Below, piece by piece: positions 1 through 11,989 of a stretch of 64,000 nt of DNA. Position 1 is the stretch's first letter, and each line of letters opens with the position of its first letter. Source of the DNA: Hippophae tibetana (Eukaryota > Streptophyta > Magnoliopsida > Rosales > Elaeagnaceae); the NCBI GenBank assembly GCA_037013495.1, contig CM072803.1:12232001-12296000 (forward strand), given 5' to 3'. Position numbers and translations under genes: made by a program. The notes beneath the pieces were generated by a model. The model had not been told where the DNA came from, did not search any database, and saw only the letters and a list, made by a program, of their open reading frames with translations.

Positions 1-119
1 TTGTATGTATTATTTATTATTTTACCATAACCCATTACTATTTATTTGTTCAACTTATACAAAGAAGTGCCTGTCATATTCTTTAATTTATAGCAATATA
101 TATATTAAGGTTACTATAC

Positions 120-2040
120 TTAACTGTTAATAATAGTTAGTTATAGGTATTTTAATTATTTGTACACGTGTTGTATAATGATAAGATCTATTATACAGTT
201 TGTTAGTATAAGAGCTCAATGTATAAAAGCACATGTGTGTATATGATCACCATCAATAATATCATTACATAGAAGTGTTCTTAATATCTTCTTTTTCTTT
301 CTCATGTGCTTGCATTATGCTTGCATTGTACGGTATTAGAGTGAGTTGGTTCATGGCAACCAAAGGCAAAAATGGTAGATCTACTTACAAAGATGTGTTG
401 TTTGCATCTCCTTCACTTGAGAAAAATCAAAATGTTTTATGTAATACCTTATCTCTATTAAACAATGAAGTTGGTGTAGTTTAATAACACAAATCTCTCT
501 AATCAAGGTCAGAATTATTTGATTCCTTAGTTTTACTGCTCAATTACGCAAGGATTATCATCCAATCCTCATGTTAATGAGTCTATTTTGGTAAACTTAA
601 AGATGACAACTACTTAATTTAGTATGAGTAGGTACTCATTTACATAACTACATTTGGACTTGAAAGTTTTATTGATAGATCTACAATAAAATCTCAAAAA
701 TTTCTTTCTAATAGAGCTTTAAATCCTAGTTTCATTAATTGGACTAGATTAAACTCTATACTTAAAGGGTGGATGTACTGCTCAATTACCAAAGATGCTT
801 CTGGTCATATTACTCGTAAAGAATCTATGTATGAATAGTGGATCACTCTTGAATAATCTTTTTCTTCATCTCTTCAAGTTGTCATAATGGACTTGAGCTC
901 TCAATTGTAGACTCTTTGTAAAGATGGATTATTTGCCTCAGTTTATGTCTTGAGAGCTAAAAATCTGGTTGATCATCTAACTTCTACTGGAGATTATCTT
1001 CTAGAAAAAGACATTGTCAATTTCATTGTTGGAGGAATTTGTTCTTCACAACTACATTCCTTTTGTTACCTTAAACATGAGAGAAAATAAGCATTTAGTT
1101 TCAATATTGAGAAGCATGCTTGACTTTTATGATAGGATGTTGATCAAGCATGTGCATCTTGAGTTCAATTAAGTATTTCAAGCAAATGTTACTAGTTTTC
1201 GAAAAGGGAAATTTCAAAGGATCTAATAAAAATAATCGAGGCCCACAAAACTATAATCGTAATGGAAAAGGTGAGATGCCTTATTGGAATCTCTAAGAGT
1301 GCTTGCAACAAAATCATAATCAAGACAAATGTGACAAAGGTGATTCATCTTTCCAAGCATCTAAGAAGTCTTACAATGACAAGCCTAAGAGACCTATCTT
1401 TTAAATGCGTGAAAAGCTTGGTTATGTGGCTAACGCTTTCTTTATGTTGTGTGATTTACTCATTAAGAAGAACACAAGAGCCTTTCAGTTTTCCAAACCT
1501 TCAACCATGCATATTACCACTTCTTGTAGTAAAGATGATACATATAGTGTCTAGCTTCTTGATTCTGGTGCAAGTCACCACCTAACAATTAATGGATCTC
1601 AAATTACACACTTTCATCCTTATTTAGGCAAAGAAGGAGTTTTGATAGGTAATGGACATAAACTTTCCATTTCTAAAATAGGTAAATAAGTTTTGCATAC
1701 TAGTGATAATCAGTGCATGCTCACATTGAGTAATTTGTTTCACATTCCTCATGCCTCTGCAAATTTAATATCTGTGTAATAATTATGTCATGATAATAAA
1801 GTATTTGTTGAATTCCATCCTAATCCTGCTATGTTAAGGATAAAATTTCGAACAGTAATACTTCAAGGAAAAAATGAAGAAAAAAATACATGGAGCTGTA
1901 TGCAACTCAAGCATTGATGCATCTTTTTATTTCTTTCGTGGGGGTGCTTTCTCTATAAATGTATCTCAATGGCATAAGCCTTGGACACCCTTCCTTTTCA
2001 ACTGTAAAGAAGGTTTTTGTTAATACTCTTATGATTTTTC
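120..2040 (+). mobile_element. Decayed Ty1/copia retrotransposon: LTR end plus gag-protease-pre-integrase part
   Basis: About 120-340 looks like the end of a copia LTR, with a TATAAAAG box at 222-229. A gag-like reading follows from about 330. The clearest coding signal is the protease / pre-integrase stretch near 1553-1760, which reads LLDSGASHHLT and continues into LSNLFHIPHASANLISV in one frame; this is the DSGA aspartic-protease neighbourhood of plant copia polyproteins. A degenerate WHK(R)LGHPS-type GAG-pre-integrase motif follows near 1967-1995, frameshifted. The frame is broken by many stops and shifts, and integrase, reverse transcriptase and RNase H are absent. It is therefore a dead 5' fragment. 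The boundaries are approximate and no target duplication was found. Confidence 0.75.
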
Positions 2041-2466
2041 TTCTTCTAATTTTTGTCTTATTCTTCAATGCATGAACTTATCTTTATTTATAGATAAAAC
2101 AAGACTCTTTTTTCCTAAATTGTGTCATAATTTAAGCCTTAAATTAGGTCATTAATTTCCTTAAATTATGACACAAATAAGGTCACTAAATTTCCTAAAT
2201 TATATCACTAATTTGTTACTTTTAGAATCAATATTCAACAACAATAACTATCATTATATAGATAAAATTCTTGTAAACAAATAAGGAAATAACTATCGTT
2301 ATAGAAATAGAAGTCTTGTAAACAAACTGATTTGACAGTTACAAAACAAAATGAGACTAAACAAGCGCTTAATTTGGCAATCCAGGCAATAGAACTCCTA
2401 AATAAATTGAAATTTTGCGTGCGCAAACAAAATAAAATAAAATCTTGAAAGAAACATATGAATTTG
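2041..2466. other. Gap between copia relic and SSL gene, with a hairpin
   Basis: No gene is seen. Positions 2120-2135 and 2161-2176 are perfect 16-bp inverted copies (TTGTGTCATAATTTAA and its complement) around a 25-bp loop. Part of the right side should be the 3' UTR of the minus-strand SSL gene. Confidence 0.5.
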
Positions 2467-5400
2467 CTAACAACATCCAATCAGTCCAACATAAGACTTA
2501 ATTGCTGAGCCAGTCCACAAATTACCATCATGTTGTTCTACTACTTCACTAACAGAATCAAGTACACTCCCACCATTTCCATCTATCATTTGTACCACAT
2601 TTCCTTCCTCATCAAACTTAATCCCAACTGTATCGTCAAACACTAGTTCACCAAACACATTTTGAGTACTTGCCATGTTTTCATTTAATATTTCTCTACC
2701 ACTGTTCTGTGCTACCCAGAATTCTCCATTCTCATTCCTTTTGATGTTATCAGGTGATCTTTTCAATTGGGCAAACTCTTCTAACTTATATCCATTTGAC
2801 CCTTTAAGCAAAAGCTTATAGATTTTCCAAGTCGAAGATTCAGCAACTAGAACAAAGGAACTATCTTTGCTTAGTGCTACACCATTTGGAAACCCCAAGT
2901 CTCTTAGTAAAACAGTCACTTTCTCTGTTCTAGGGTCATATTGTAATAACCTTCCACTTCTGTCCCCTGCTGCTATTGATAATTGCCATACCCTTTAAGG
3001 ACAAAAATGAAAATAAATGGTTTTATTAAGTAATCAGTAACTATAAATATAAAGGAATCTCAACCTTCAACTCAAAATTAACCCAGGTATTATTTTTTTA
3101 CATCAAACAATCCTATTCTTATCTGTCTACCTGCTACGTATTTATGTTAATCTGGAACATCTATTAATATATTTAAATTTTAAATTTTAAAAATAAGAAT
3201 TTAACATAATATCACCTTTGAATTCTAGTTTATTGTTTTTTTCATTTTTCAAGAAATACAACAAATAAAAAAATTTATATAATACTTTATATGTAGTATG
3301 CAATTATGTGTCTGCATTAAAAACTATTATTAATAGAAGAATAATAAGTATTTATAAAAAAAAAATTGATGGACAGAATAGCCCATGGGCCAAGTTGGCT
3401 AGCTTGGCACCACCTGAAAATGGAAATGACTCGTTATAGCCTAACAATCTAATGTTGTTTAAGTACATAGATGATTATTATGAATTTTTAAAAGATATTT
3501 GATTATTAAGAAAATTATCACATTGTTAGTTTTGTGTTCTTTTTAGTTCTTAAAAAAAACTTTTATATTTATCGAGTTAATCTTGTAGCATTTAAATAAT
3601 TAAATTTATTATCTTAAATTCTTAAAAAGTTCTTAAATTTTATTGGTATGTCGTTTAAATTCTAAGTAATCTTTATTTTTATATTGTTAGTTAACGAGTT
3701 AAGACTTAATAAATTTTATATTCATGATCTTTTAGTTTTTATATTGGGTTTTCTGTTATACGTTTTGATAATATATCAATTAATATTGAGTTTTTTAATA
3801 TATATTTCTAGTTTATTTAAGCTATATATGATTTGAAAAGAATGAACGATGAATCAAAATGTAAGATATTTAGTAAATTCAATGTGTCACCTGACACGCT
3901 TTACAAAACAGGCCAAGAATCTACTAATTATGATATTGGGCCGTATTGGGCCATTACTGACAGACCACAATTTGATGATACCCTATACGTTCTTCAATAA
4001 TTTGAGAAAAAAATAAAAATAATATTTTTTTTATTATAACTTGATGTAATATATCAACAAACATTATAAAATCTAATTGAACATTATTAATATTTGGTTT
4101 CAAAATTACTTTAGTATTATAAATTCTCAACTTTACATCTAATTAATAACTAACAAATATTACTCAATGGATATAACAATACTCAAAAAATAAATGCCAT
4201 TTTACCATTTAAAAAAAGAGAAATATTTTAATTACACAAAAAAATTTATTCAAATTAATTATTGTGTTTTACGTGGCAGAATTTTCTTTAAAAATAATAA
4301 TATATTCATAAGTTATTTTCTTATGTTACACACACCAGAAATAATTTGATTATAAAATTAGTGCTTCTTTATTATTGTTATGAAGTAAAGAAAGGGTAGA
4401 AACAAAGACATATTACCTTCTTTGGAATATGGTGCTAGTGTCCGTGAAGTAAACAATTCCTGTGTTGGGATCAATATCCAGTGCATTTGTGAAACGGAAA
4501 GGGATTCCTTCAGCAGAAGTTGCTACTGGTTGTGCTAAACCACCATTTGAGCCTACTCTTAGCAGCCCAAAATAGGCATCAGCTATGTATAGATCGCAAG
4601 TTGTTGGGTTGAACTTCACACCAAGTGGCCTTCCACATAATGGTTCTAAGTTTAGGTCAGTATACCCATCACATGCATTCCTTCTCCTAGTCATATTTAG
4701 TCCAAAGAATAAAAACATAATAAAAATTTAACTTAATGAGATAATATTCTTATAATCAAAATTATAATAAAATATGTAAAATTAAAAATAAAGTAAAATA
4801 ACATTAACTTATTTTACTTCTAAATGAAAAAAAAATGAGAAAAAAATTTATAGTATAAATATGTAAAGAAAATATAACATTCTAAAAAGTACGTGAAGAA
4901 TGAGTTTTTCTATTTCATTCTAAGATAAACTTAATATATAAATGATTAATTAAGTAATATATATATATTTTAAATTAAATAATATAAAGTTATGAGAATT
5001 CTAAAAAAAAAAAGATGCAAGTAAAAATAGCAGTCATGCATGAATGTCCAATCAAAAATAAAAGACAAGTTTTCTATCCCAAAAAAAATAATAATAAATA
5101 GATGCAAGTTTTTCCAAAATTATTGATAGAACATATAAAATACTATCTATTAATATTTTGTATCAAAAACAATCTATTCATATTTTCACACATTAATTGA
5201 GTAGGACCAACAATAATAAAATAATTCCGTAGAACCAAATAGAATTAAAAATAGACAGATAATAAGAGAGTCATGAATACGTAACCCTTCAAAATAATAA
5301 TTTAACGTGCTTATAGTTTATAAGTATAAAATAACATATTTATATTTAAGTAATATATTTTTATTATTAAAAAAATTAAATTATTATTTAACATTAAAGT

Positions 5401-6338
5401 TTATTTAATTTAAATTATAACTATTTAAACAATTTAATATTTAATATTTATCTAATTAAATCACGTTTAATATTACTATTTTTATTATGTTATTTTATAT
5501 AGTTTTCTTAATTCTTTTTATTGTGTCTATCTTTTAGAAAAACTTACATATTTTAATATTATAAACTATTAAATTATTTTTATTCAACTTATTTATTTAT
5601 AATGCTAAGAAAATCAATTTTTTTATAAATATAAATTAAAAAATCAAAAGATAATTTATAACATATTATATTCATATTTAAATTATAGCACAAATACATC
5701 TTCCTTTAACCGGAAAGGAAAAAGTTTACTTTTTGTATAAAAAAAGAAGAAGAATTTTTAGAACAAATCGAAACTTCAACTTTGTAGTAATATTGAAGAT
5801 ATTACGTATATGAACCGATTTTTTGTAAAATTAGTGAAAACAAAAAATTATTAAAAATATTTAATTAAAATTATTGTATCGTTAACCTTTGGCCTCTAGC
5901 TAATTAATAAAGAATTTTATGAACATAAGATTTTGATATATGTTAGTATCATGAAATCCTTAATTACCTTTCCTTATAAGGTGACATAACGGCAAACTGA
6001 GACCAACCAAAAGCACTTCCTTGCCATTTGAGAATTGTACCATCAGAAACACCAACATAAGGACCTCTTCCATTGCAATCAAAAGCAATGCTCTCTGGAC
6101 CAACTACTTTATTTGGTAATCTAATCTCATACATGCTTCTTGAAACACCACTTATGGAAATTAGACTTGAATTTAAATTTCCAAAAGCTTCAATTTTGAT
6201 GGAGGTCTTATTTGAGCTTTTAACATCAACGTTATTATTTGAAGTACTTGATAAGCTGAAAGTGATTAAAAATGTAGAGAAAAATAGAACAAAGTGTAGA
6301 AAAGTGTTTGTTGTAGAAGCATTCATGGCTATAAACAT
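2467..6338 (-). CDS. Strictosidine synthase-like (SSL) protein, three exons
   Basis: Exons read on the minus strand: 6338-5968, 4686-4417 and 2992-2467, all with GT-AG junctions and matching phases, giving 1167 nt and 388 residues. The start ATG at 6338 is followed by a second in-frame ATG at 6326. Residues about 12-30 form a hydrophobic signal peptide, so a secreted or vacuolar/ER protein is expected. Exon 1 holds the VVGPESIAFD and GPYVGVSDG repeats. Exon 2 holds CGRPLG, TCDLYIADAYFGLL and a FTNALDID stretch. Exon 3 holds GFPNGVALSKD, SPDNI and GEFWVA. These are hallmarks of the six-bladed beta-propeller SSL family. Two Cys at about 129 and 141 match the family disulfide. Length is normal and there is no internal stop. 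Family knowledge: most SSL proteins do not make strictosidine and their substrates are mostly unknown. I cannot judge the catalytic Glu of true strictosidine synthase without an alignment. The second exon acceptor is ambiguous by 3-nt steps (4686, 4683 or 4680). Confidence 0.9.
2993..4416 (-). other. SSL intron 2
   Basis: About 1.4 kb between donor GT (complement of 4415-4416) and acceptor AG (complement of 2993-2994). It is AT-rich, with no coding signal or recognised transposon. Confidence 0.85.
4687..5967 (-). other. SSL intron 1
   Basis: About 1.28 kb between donor GT (complement of 5966-5967) and an acceptor near 4687. It is very AT-rich, with no coding signal seen. The acceptor reads TAGGAGAAG, three AGs spaced by 3 nt, so the exact end is uncertain by up to 6 nt. 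Confidence 0.85.
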
Positions 6339-6427
6339 ATCATTAATTAGTAACTCTATTCGAGTACTTGTAGAGAATAAGAAAGAAAAGGTAGATAGAT
6401 AGATATAAGCTGAAAGAGCAGTAGTGT

Positions 6428-6435
6428 TATTTATA
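6428..6435 (-). promoter_or_regulatory. TATA box of the SSL gene
   Basis: TATAAATA on the minus strand, 90 nt upstream of the ATG at 6338. A transcription start near 6400 and a 5' UTR of about 60 nt are inferred. Confidence 0.6.
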
Positions 6436-6439
6436 GCGC

Positions 6440-7387
6440 GGGTTTATTAATTAATGTTCCTGACCCACTTTAAATTGTATTAATTACCAAATAAAATGCT
6501 TAAAGTCAAAATTTGAGTTTCAATCAAAATTAACTTTTTTTATTATTTGGAAACAATACCAATTGATTGAAGCAGATTTTTCTTATTTTTTAAAAAACCA
6601 TAAAAATAATATTTTAAAAATTAATATTTTTACGTAAAAATTATACTTTTTTATTATTAAAAAAATATAATATATTATTTTATTTTTAATGTTGTTCAAA
6701 TAAGATTACAATCACTTAATTTTTTTTAATATTAAATGTTATCTAATTAAATTATATTCAATATTATTACAAAACTATATTGTTATTATTAATTTTAAAA
6801 AATGTTATTTTTTTTATAAATTTCTTATTTATTATTTATAAAAGGTGAACGATAAATATTTTTTTAATAGAAATTGGAGAAAAAATGCTTAAGATTTAAT
6901 TACATGAAATAGTTATTTTTATATTATATTATATTTTCAATTTCATATAAAAAATAATGTTATTTTTTATAACGTGAAAGAACATATATTTTTCATAAAA
7001 AACATATGTTATCCGTAGTATGTTTTTTTCATAATGCAACCAACGTATATTTTTTGAAGGGTGTTAAAAGTTAAGTCATATAAATAAGTGAGTTATATAT
7101 AAATTAAATGCATGGTCTGATACAACATGTAATACTATATTTTAATTACTTTATTATTTTTCTTATATTTTTATTAAAAATAAATTAAATAATATATTAA
7201 TTATTATAGGTATTATTTGATTTAATAATGTGAGTAGGTATGACAACCAATTAACGTGACTACAAGTAAAATTAATCCAAAAATTTATGTGTATTTATTA
7301 TTTTCTTTAAAGTTTTTTTATTTAAAATAAATCATAGAAGTAGAGAATTAATCTATATGATTAATTTAGATAAAACAAATGATGATT
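6440..7387. other. AT-rich intergenic DNA
   Basis: Upstream region of the SSL gene. No open frame, transposon end or tandem repeat was recognised. Confidence 0.5.
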
Positions 7388-7490
7388 TATGACCGGTGGT
7401 ATAGTTATAATATAAAATTCTATAGCTTTTAAATCACATGTTTGAATCACGTGAAAATATAATTTGTTCTAAAAATTACAAAACAACTAC
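7388..7490 (+). repeat. Possible SINE head (tRNA-like promoter boxes)
   Basis: GGTGGTATAGTTAT at about 7393 resembles a degenerate pol III A box. TTTGAATCAC about 45 bp further (around 7441) resembles a B box. This spacing is typical of tRNA-derived plant SINEs. No tail or target duplication was defined, so this is tentative. Confidence 0.35.
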
Positions 7491-8350
7491 ATCCCAAAGA
7501 CAACTACCAGTCTCGTTCACTTCTGCTCTCTGCATTCTTCATCTCAGCATCTGTCGGGGAGGAACTTCTTTATATATATATAAGGGACGTTCTTTCTTAT
7601 AGGTATAATATAGTTTTCTATTTTGGCACTTTCCTCGTGCATGGTTGCAGAGTCTCCTTTAGAGACTGGAGCTCTCTATTTAGAACTGTCTTACTTAATT
7701 TTATATATAAATAATCAGATATATATTGTTCGTAGTAATGGTTTACTTTTTCATATATGATTCTATAAATGTTAAATTCAATGTGTTATGTATCTTCGAT
7801 GGTTCTTTTGGGGGTTTGTTGAATTAGTGTTTTCTAATAGGAAATGTCATTATATTTTTATAACTTTTAAATCTAATAGGAAAATGTTATTAAATTCAAG
7901 GTGTCATGTATTTTGTTCCACTTGAATTTTTATTAATATATTTATTTAAGTAATTATTATTGATGATAGGGATACTTAAAAATTAACAAAATTAATAAAA
8001 AAAATCATGACTATCTGATGATCATCTTATTAAAAGCATTGTTCTCACTGTATAATTTGTATTTATTCTTAAATATATGCGAAGACCAAGGATTTCTTGT
8101 TGTATAAAATACACATAATTTTTTATAAGTAATTCAAAACTTTATACCAATACGAGTGAAATACAATTTTAATATTACTATAAAATTTGACATTTAAAGT
8201 TAGCTCTAGATAAAATTTAAAAGAATTAATTTTAATTAAGTTAAAAGTTGTTAAAATTAAACTAGAATTTAAATTCAGAATGCGGTTGAAAATTAACTTT
8301 AAATTGATTCAAAAATGTAAAATAATAATAATTAATTATATATTATTAGG
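7491..8350. other. Intergenic DNA with a CT-rich, UTR-like patch
   Basis: 7500-7700 is less AT-rich and pyrimidine-rich, resembling a plant 5' leader, with TATATATATATAAGG near 7571. No coding frame follows. The remainder is AT-rich and featureless. Confidence 0.4.
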
Positions 8351-8480
8351 TGTAACATAGATCACGTCAAATGACACCATATAAGATGTTTCAATTAGTA
8401 AATTACTCACATGTTAGTTAAGTTAGCATAAATCAATAGATAAACATCAATATCATATAATATTTAATAGAATAAGCGAC
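8351..8480 (+). repeat. 5' LTR of gypsy element, left part
   Basis: Aligns with 22179-22318, for example ACACCATAT and ACATCAATATCA in both. It ends where the CACTA-like element begins. The continuation is at 11434. Confidence 0.7.
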
Positions 8481-9324
8481 CATTATTAAAACAAATGACA
8501 TTTTAAGTCTTTTATAAAGCAACTTAAAAAAGAAAGACTTAAAATTTAAAATTAGTTTTACCCATGAACCGACTTAAATTTCAAATTGGTCCTACATGTC
8601 AATTCATTTTAAATTTTATGTCGGTTCACCTATAGAATCGACTTAAAATAACATATCCCCTTTTAAACATATTTTGATTATTTTCTGTTATACTTGTTGC
8701 ATGTTTTCGATCACTTAATAGTAGAAAAAACCAAAATATGTTTAAAAGAGTTTTTAAATACATTCTGTTAATAGACAAATTAAATATTAATTAATTACTT
8801 AAAAATTAAATTTATAACAAAAAATAATTTATATACAATGCATATATATATATAATTTAATTACAATATCATTAAATATTATAAGATACCTATGTTATTC
8901 AATATCATCATATCTTTCTTCTAATTCTTTTTGTGATCTTATAATTTCAAGCATATTTTTTTACCTATTATTCTGGTAAATCATCAAAAAATTGTATATC
9001 ATAACCTGATTTGCTCCAACCAAAAAAATACACGTATTTAAATTTAAAATAAAAATGTAATATAATGAATTCAAAAAATAACTTATATATATTAAAAGAG
9101 TATATTAGTAAAAGAGATTATCACATCGATACCAGAGTGATATAACAATAACCCTATCCTTTCGAAATCATATTAACAATGAATTAATCTTTTGTTGATA
9201 AAATATGAAGTTATCTAAAATAGAACTTATATTTTTAATGTTATAATGAGCTCTAAATATGAAAGTCAAGTATAACTCTGATTTGTTACTTGGATTGGTT
9301 TAGTTTTGGTGCCGAGAAACTAAT

Positions 9325-9420
9325 ACTTTTGTATTTTCTTGAGGTGAAACAACAATTACTCTTGAAGATATGATGATTCTTGGTAGGTTTCCTCTACTTG
9401 TCTTGCTAGTGACTACTTCC
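9325..9420 (+). pseudogene. Plant mobile domain (PMD / MAIN-like) fragment carried by the CACTA-like element
   Basis: One frame reads TFVFS, a TGA stop, then GETTITLEDMMILGRF. This matches the FVFPWGEATITLEDMMVL core of the plant mobile domain found in MAIN-like proteins and in transposon-borne relatives; the stop sits exactly where the family has Trp. Only about 30 residues are recognisable. PMD genes are known to be spread by plant DNA transposons. Whether this is cargo or part of the element's own gene cannot be told here. Confidence 0.5.
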
Positions 9421-10810
9421 ATAAATGACCAAGGTGATCGCGTTCAAATGCATAATATATCTTATCTTTTCATAGTTGCTTGATTATTTCACCTCTGTTT
9501 ATTTGTTCTTGAGCTGTTCTTTATAAATAATAAAGTAATAAAATATATCATATATTATTACATCAATATACAAAAATCATAACAAGGACTTTATATCAAG
9601 TTAAATTACTAACCAACTTATTGAGTTCTTCTTCTCCTTATTTATTCAAGGACTTTATATTCATTAAGTGGTTTCAAGTATGGAAACACATAATTAATTT
9701 CTTTTCAATTTGAAAATTTTGTATTCCTTTCATGGCTTATTTGCAATCATGTAACACTTGTTTATCCAATTATCGAAGACTTTTAAAAGGAATTTATAAA
9801 AAAACATTTTAGAGGAGATAATATATGTAATTAATTATAAAACAAAAGAGACTTACATAAATGATTTTTCATATCTTATATTTTTACATTTAACACATTG
9901 ACATCGAATCATATTAATTTCATTATTACTATTTCTCTGCACAAATTCAAAAAAAGTTTAAACTTTAGAAATATAGCCATGCTCAATTCTACATTTCTAC
10001 ATTTTGACATCTAAGATTTATCTATTTTCTATTAATGATATTAAACATATTAAATATTTATCCAATAAAATATAATTGTATTAATCACCAATACATTTAA
10101 GATATTATTATATATGAAGTAAAAAATAATTAGAATATCCATAAAAACATCATATAAAAATAAATACATAAAATCTAAACAATTAATAAATTTATTATAA
10201 CATTAACAATAATAATATTAACAATATATAATATATAATAATTTATATACATATATAAATGCATGTAAGAATAATAAATATTATATATATATATATATAT
10301 ATTTAATATACATGTAAATAATTTTAAGTTTAAAATAAATTAATATATATTAAAAACATAAAATAAAATTATTAAAATAAATAAATAAAAAATACATTCT
10401 TCTTTTCTAAGTTTCAATAAAAAATACACAACCTATATAATACAAAAATATACACAAATAATCAATAACACATAATATATATTAAAATAAATAATTATGA
10501 ATAATAAGAGTAAATAAAGTTACAAGATGAAGGAAATGAAGAAAAAAGAGTATTTAGTAAGTGAGAAAGTGAAGGAAAATGAGTATAATTTTTTTTTTGA
10601 GTATTATGCTTAAAAATATAGTGGATCTAGAAGAGAAATTGAAATGGAAGAAAACTAAACTGATGGTGTCGAAAATGATGGTCGGAAGTGACCAAAAAGA
10701 AGAAAGAAAATAGAGATAACAAACAGTTTTTCTCTTTAAGGGAAGAAGGAAACACGAGCTAGCACTGTCGGTAAATGGGAGAGTGAAGAAGATAAGGAAA
10801 AAAATAAGGT

Positions 10811-11400
10811 AGCATCGGTTGACATGTAGAACTAATGCTACACATAGGATTTTAAGTTGGTTCTACGTGTCAATCGATGCTCGATGTTACATATGGCTCG
10901 CGTCGTTTGACACGTAGAATTGACTTAAAATCCTATGTGTAGTATTAGTTCTACGTGTAAACCGACTTAAAAATTACAAAAAAATAAAATAGTAATGTCA
11001 TTTCACATGTAGAACCGATGCTACACGTAGGATTCTAAGTCAATTCTGTGTGTCAAATGAAGCTACACATGGCTTGCATCACTTGATATGTAAAATCAAC
11101 TTAAAATCGTACATGTAGTGTCACTTGACACATAAGACCGAGGCTACCATTTACATGTCGATTGACACATAAAATCGATGCTACACGTAGGATTTTAAGT
11201 CAATTCTACGTGTCAATCGACGCAAGCCACATGTAGCATCGATTAACACGTACAACTGACTTAAAATTCTAATTGTAGCATTGGTTCAACGTGTCAACCG
11301 ATGCTACTATTTTATTTTCTTGTAATTTTTTAAGTCGGTTGATACGTAAATCCAACTTACATTTCGTTATAAGTCAATTTTAAGTAAAAACCGACATTAA
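10811..11400. repeat. Subterminal palindrome array of the CACTA-like element
   Basis: Repeated imperfect dyads made of GCATCGGTTGACACGTAG-like and TTAAGTCGGTTCTACGTG-like arms in both orientations, about 28-35 bp each. They resemble the arrays of the elements at 30337 and 50798 and may be transposase-binding sites. Confidence 0.7.
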
Positions 11401-11433
11401 ATCCTAACTTAAATATCCTTTATTGTAGTAGTA

Positions 11434-11822
11434 CTATCATTTAATCTCTTAATTATTCGACAACCAGATAATTAAGCAGATAAAACTCTAATATTAAGAT
11501 ATGTCTATCATGATGGGTAAAGGTTATCAATAGGTATATTTTTTTCCTATATATTCATCATTGCTCACCATTAAACATAACTTTAGATAACTAGAAATAA
11601 CTTCAACCAATTAAATCTATACTTTCTCCCTAATATCTCTCTACATTATAAAAAGAGACACTAGTCTCCTCCTTTTGTAACTACTCGGACTTAAGCATTA
11701 GAGGGGCAAAAGTCATAACACCTCATGATGGTTTAAAGTCCTAACAATGTGTTCTCTATTATCAAATCCTCAGGAAGCAGAAGTGTATCCAATTATTGGT
11801 ATTGATAAAAATGATATCAACG
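11434..11822 (+). repeat. 5' LTR of gypsy element, right part
   Basis: Aligns with 22319-22707. It contains a TATA-like ATTATAAAAAG near 11645, the probable U3 promoter. No convincing tRNA primer-binding site follows. Confidence 0.7.
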
Positions 11823-11989
11823 TCTCATATTATCTATGAGAAAATCATGCTTTACTAGTTGAATCACAACTTAAGAGAAACGATTTTATAGTTTTCTCTC
11901 ATGTTCTGAACTAGGTAGTCTTTGAATAAAAGACCTTAAAAGATTAGAGAAGAACTACTACAGAAGATGTTTATTCTGTATGGTTTCTA

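Larger units (their letters stand above)
8481..11433. mobile_element. CACTA-like transposon (non-autonomous, about 2.95 kb) inside the 5' LTR
   Basis: The right end reads TTTATTGTAGTAGTA, a one-base-off version of the CACTACTACAATAAA end. The left end (from 8481) is a degenerate match to it. Subterminal arrays rich in TCGGTT/AACCGA dyads lie at about 8550-8640 and 10810-11400. The position is fixed by comparison with the uninterrupted 3' LTR near 22318, which serves as the empty site. Flanks at the junction are GAC and (A)CT, too decayed for a sure 3-bp target duplication. The interior has a plant-mobile-domain fragment at 9325-9420 and, on the minus strand at about 10570-10760, a CT-rich leader-like stretch resembling one in the element at 30337-31265. 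No transposase was recognised. Confidence 0.65.
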
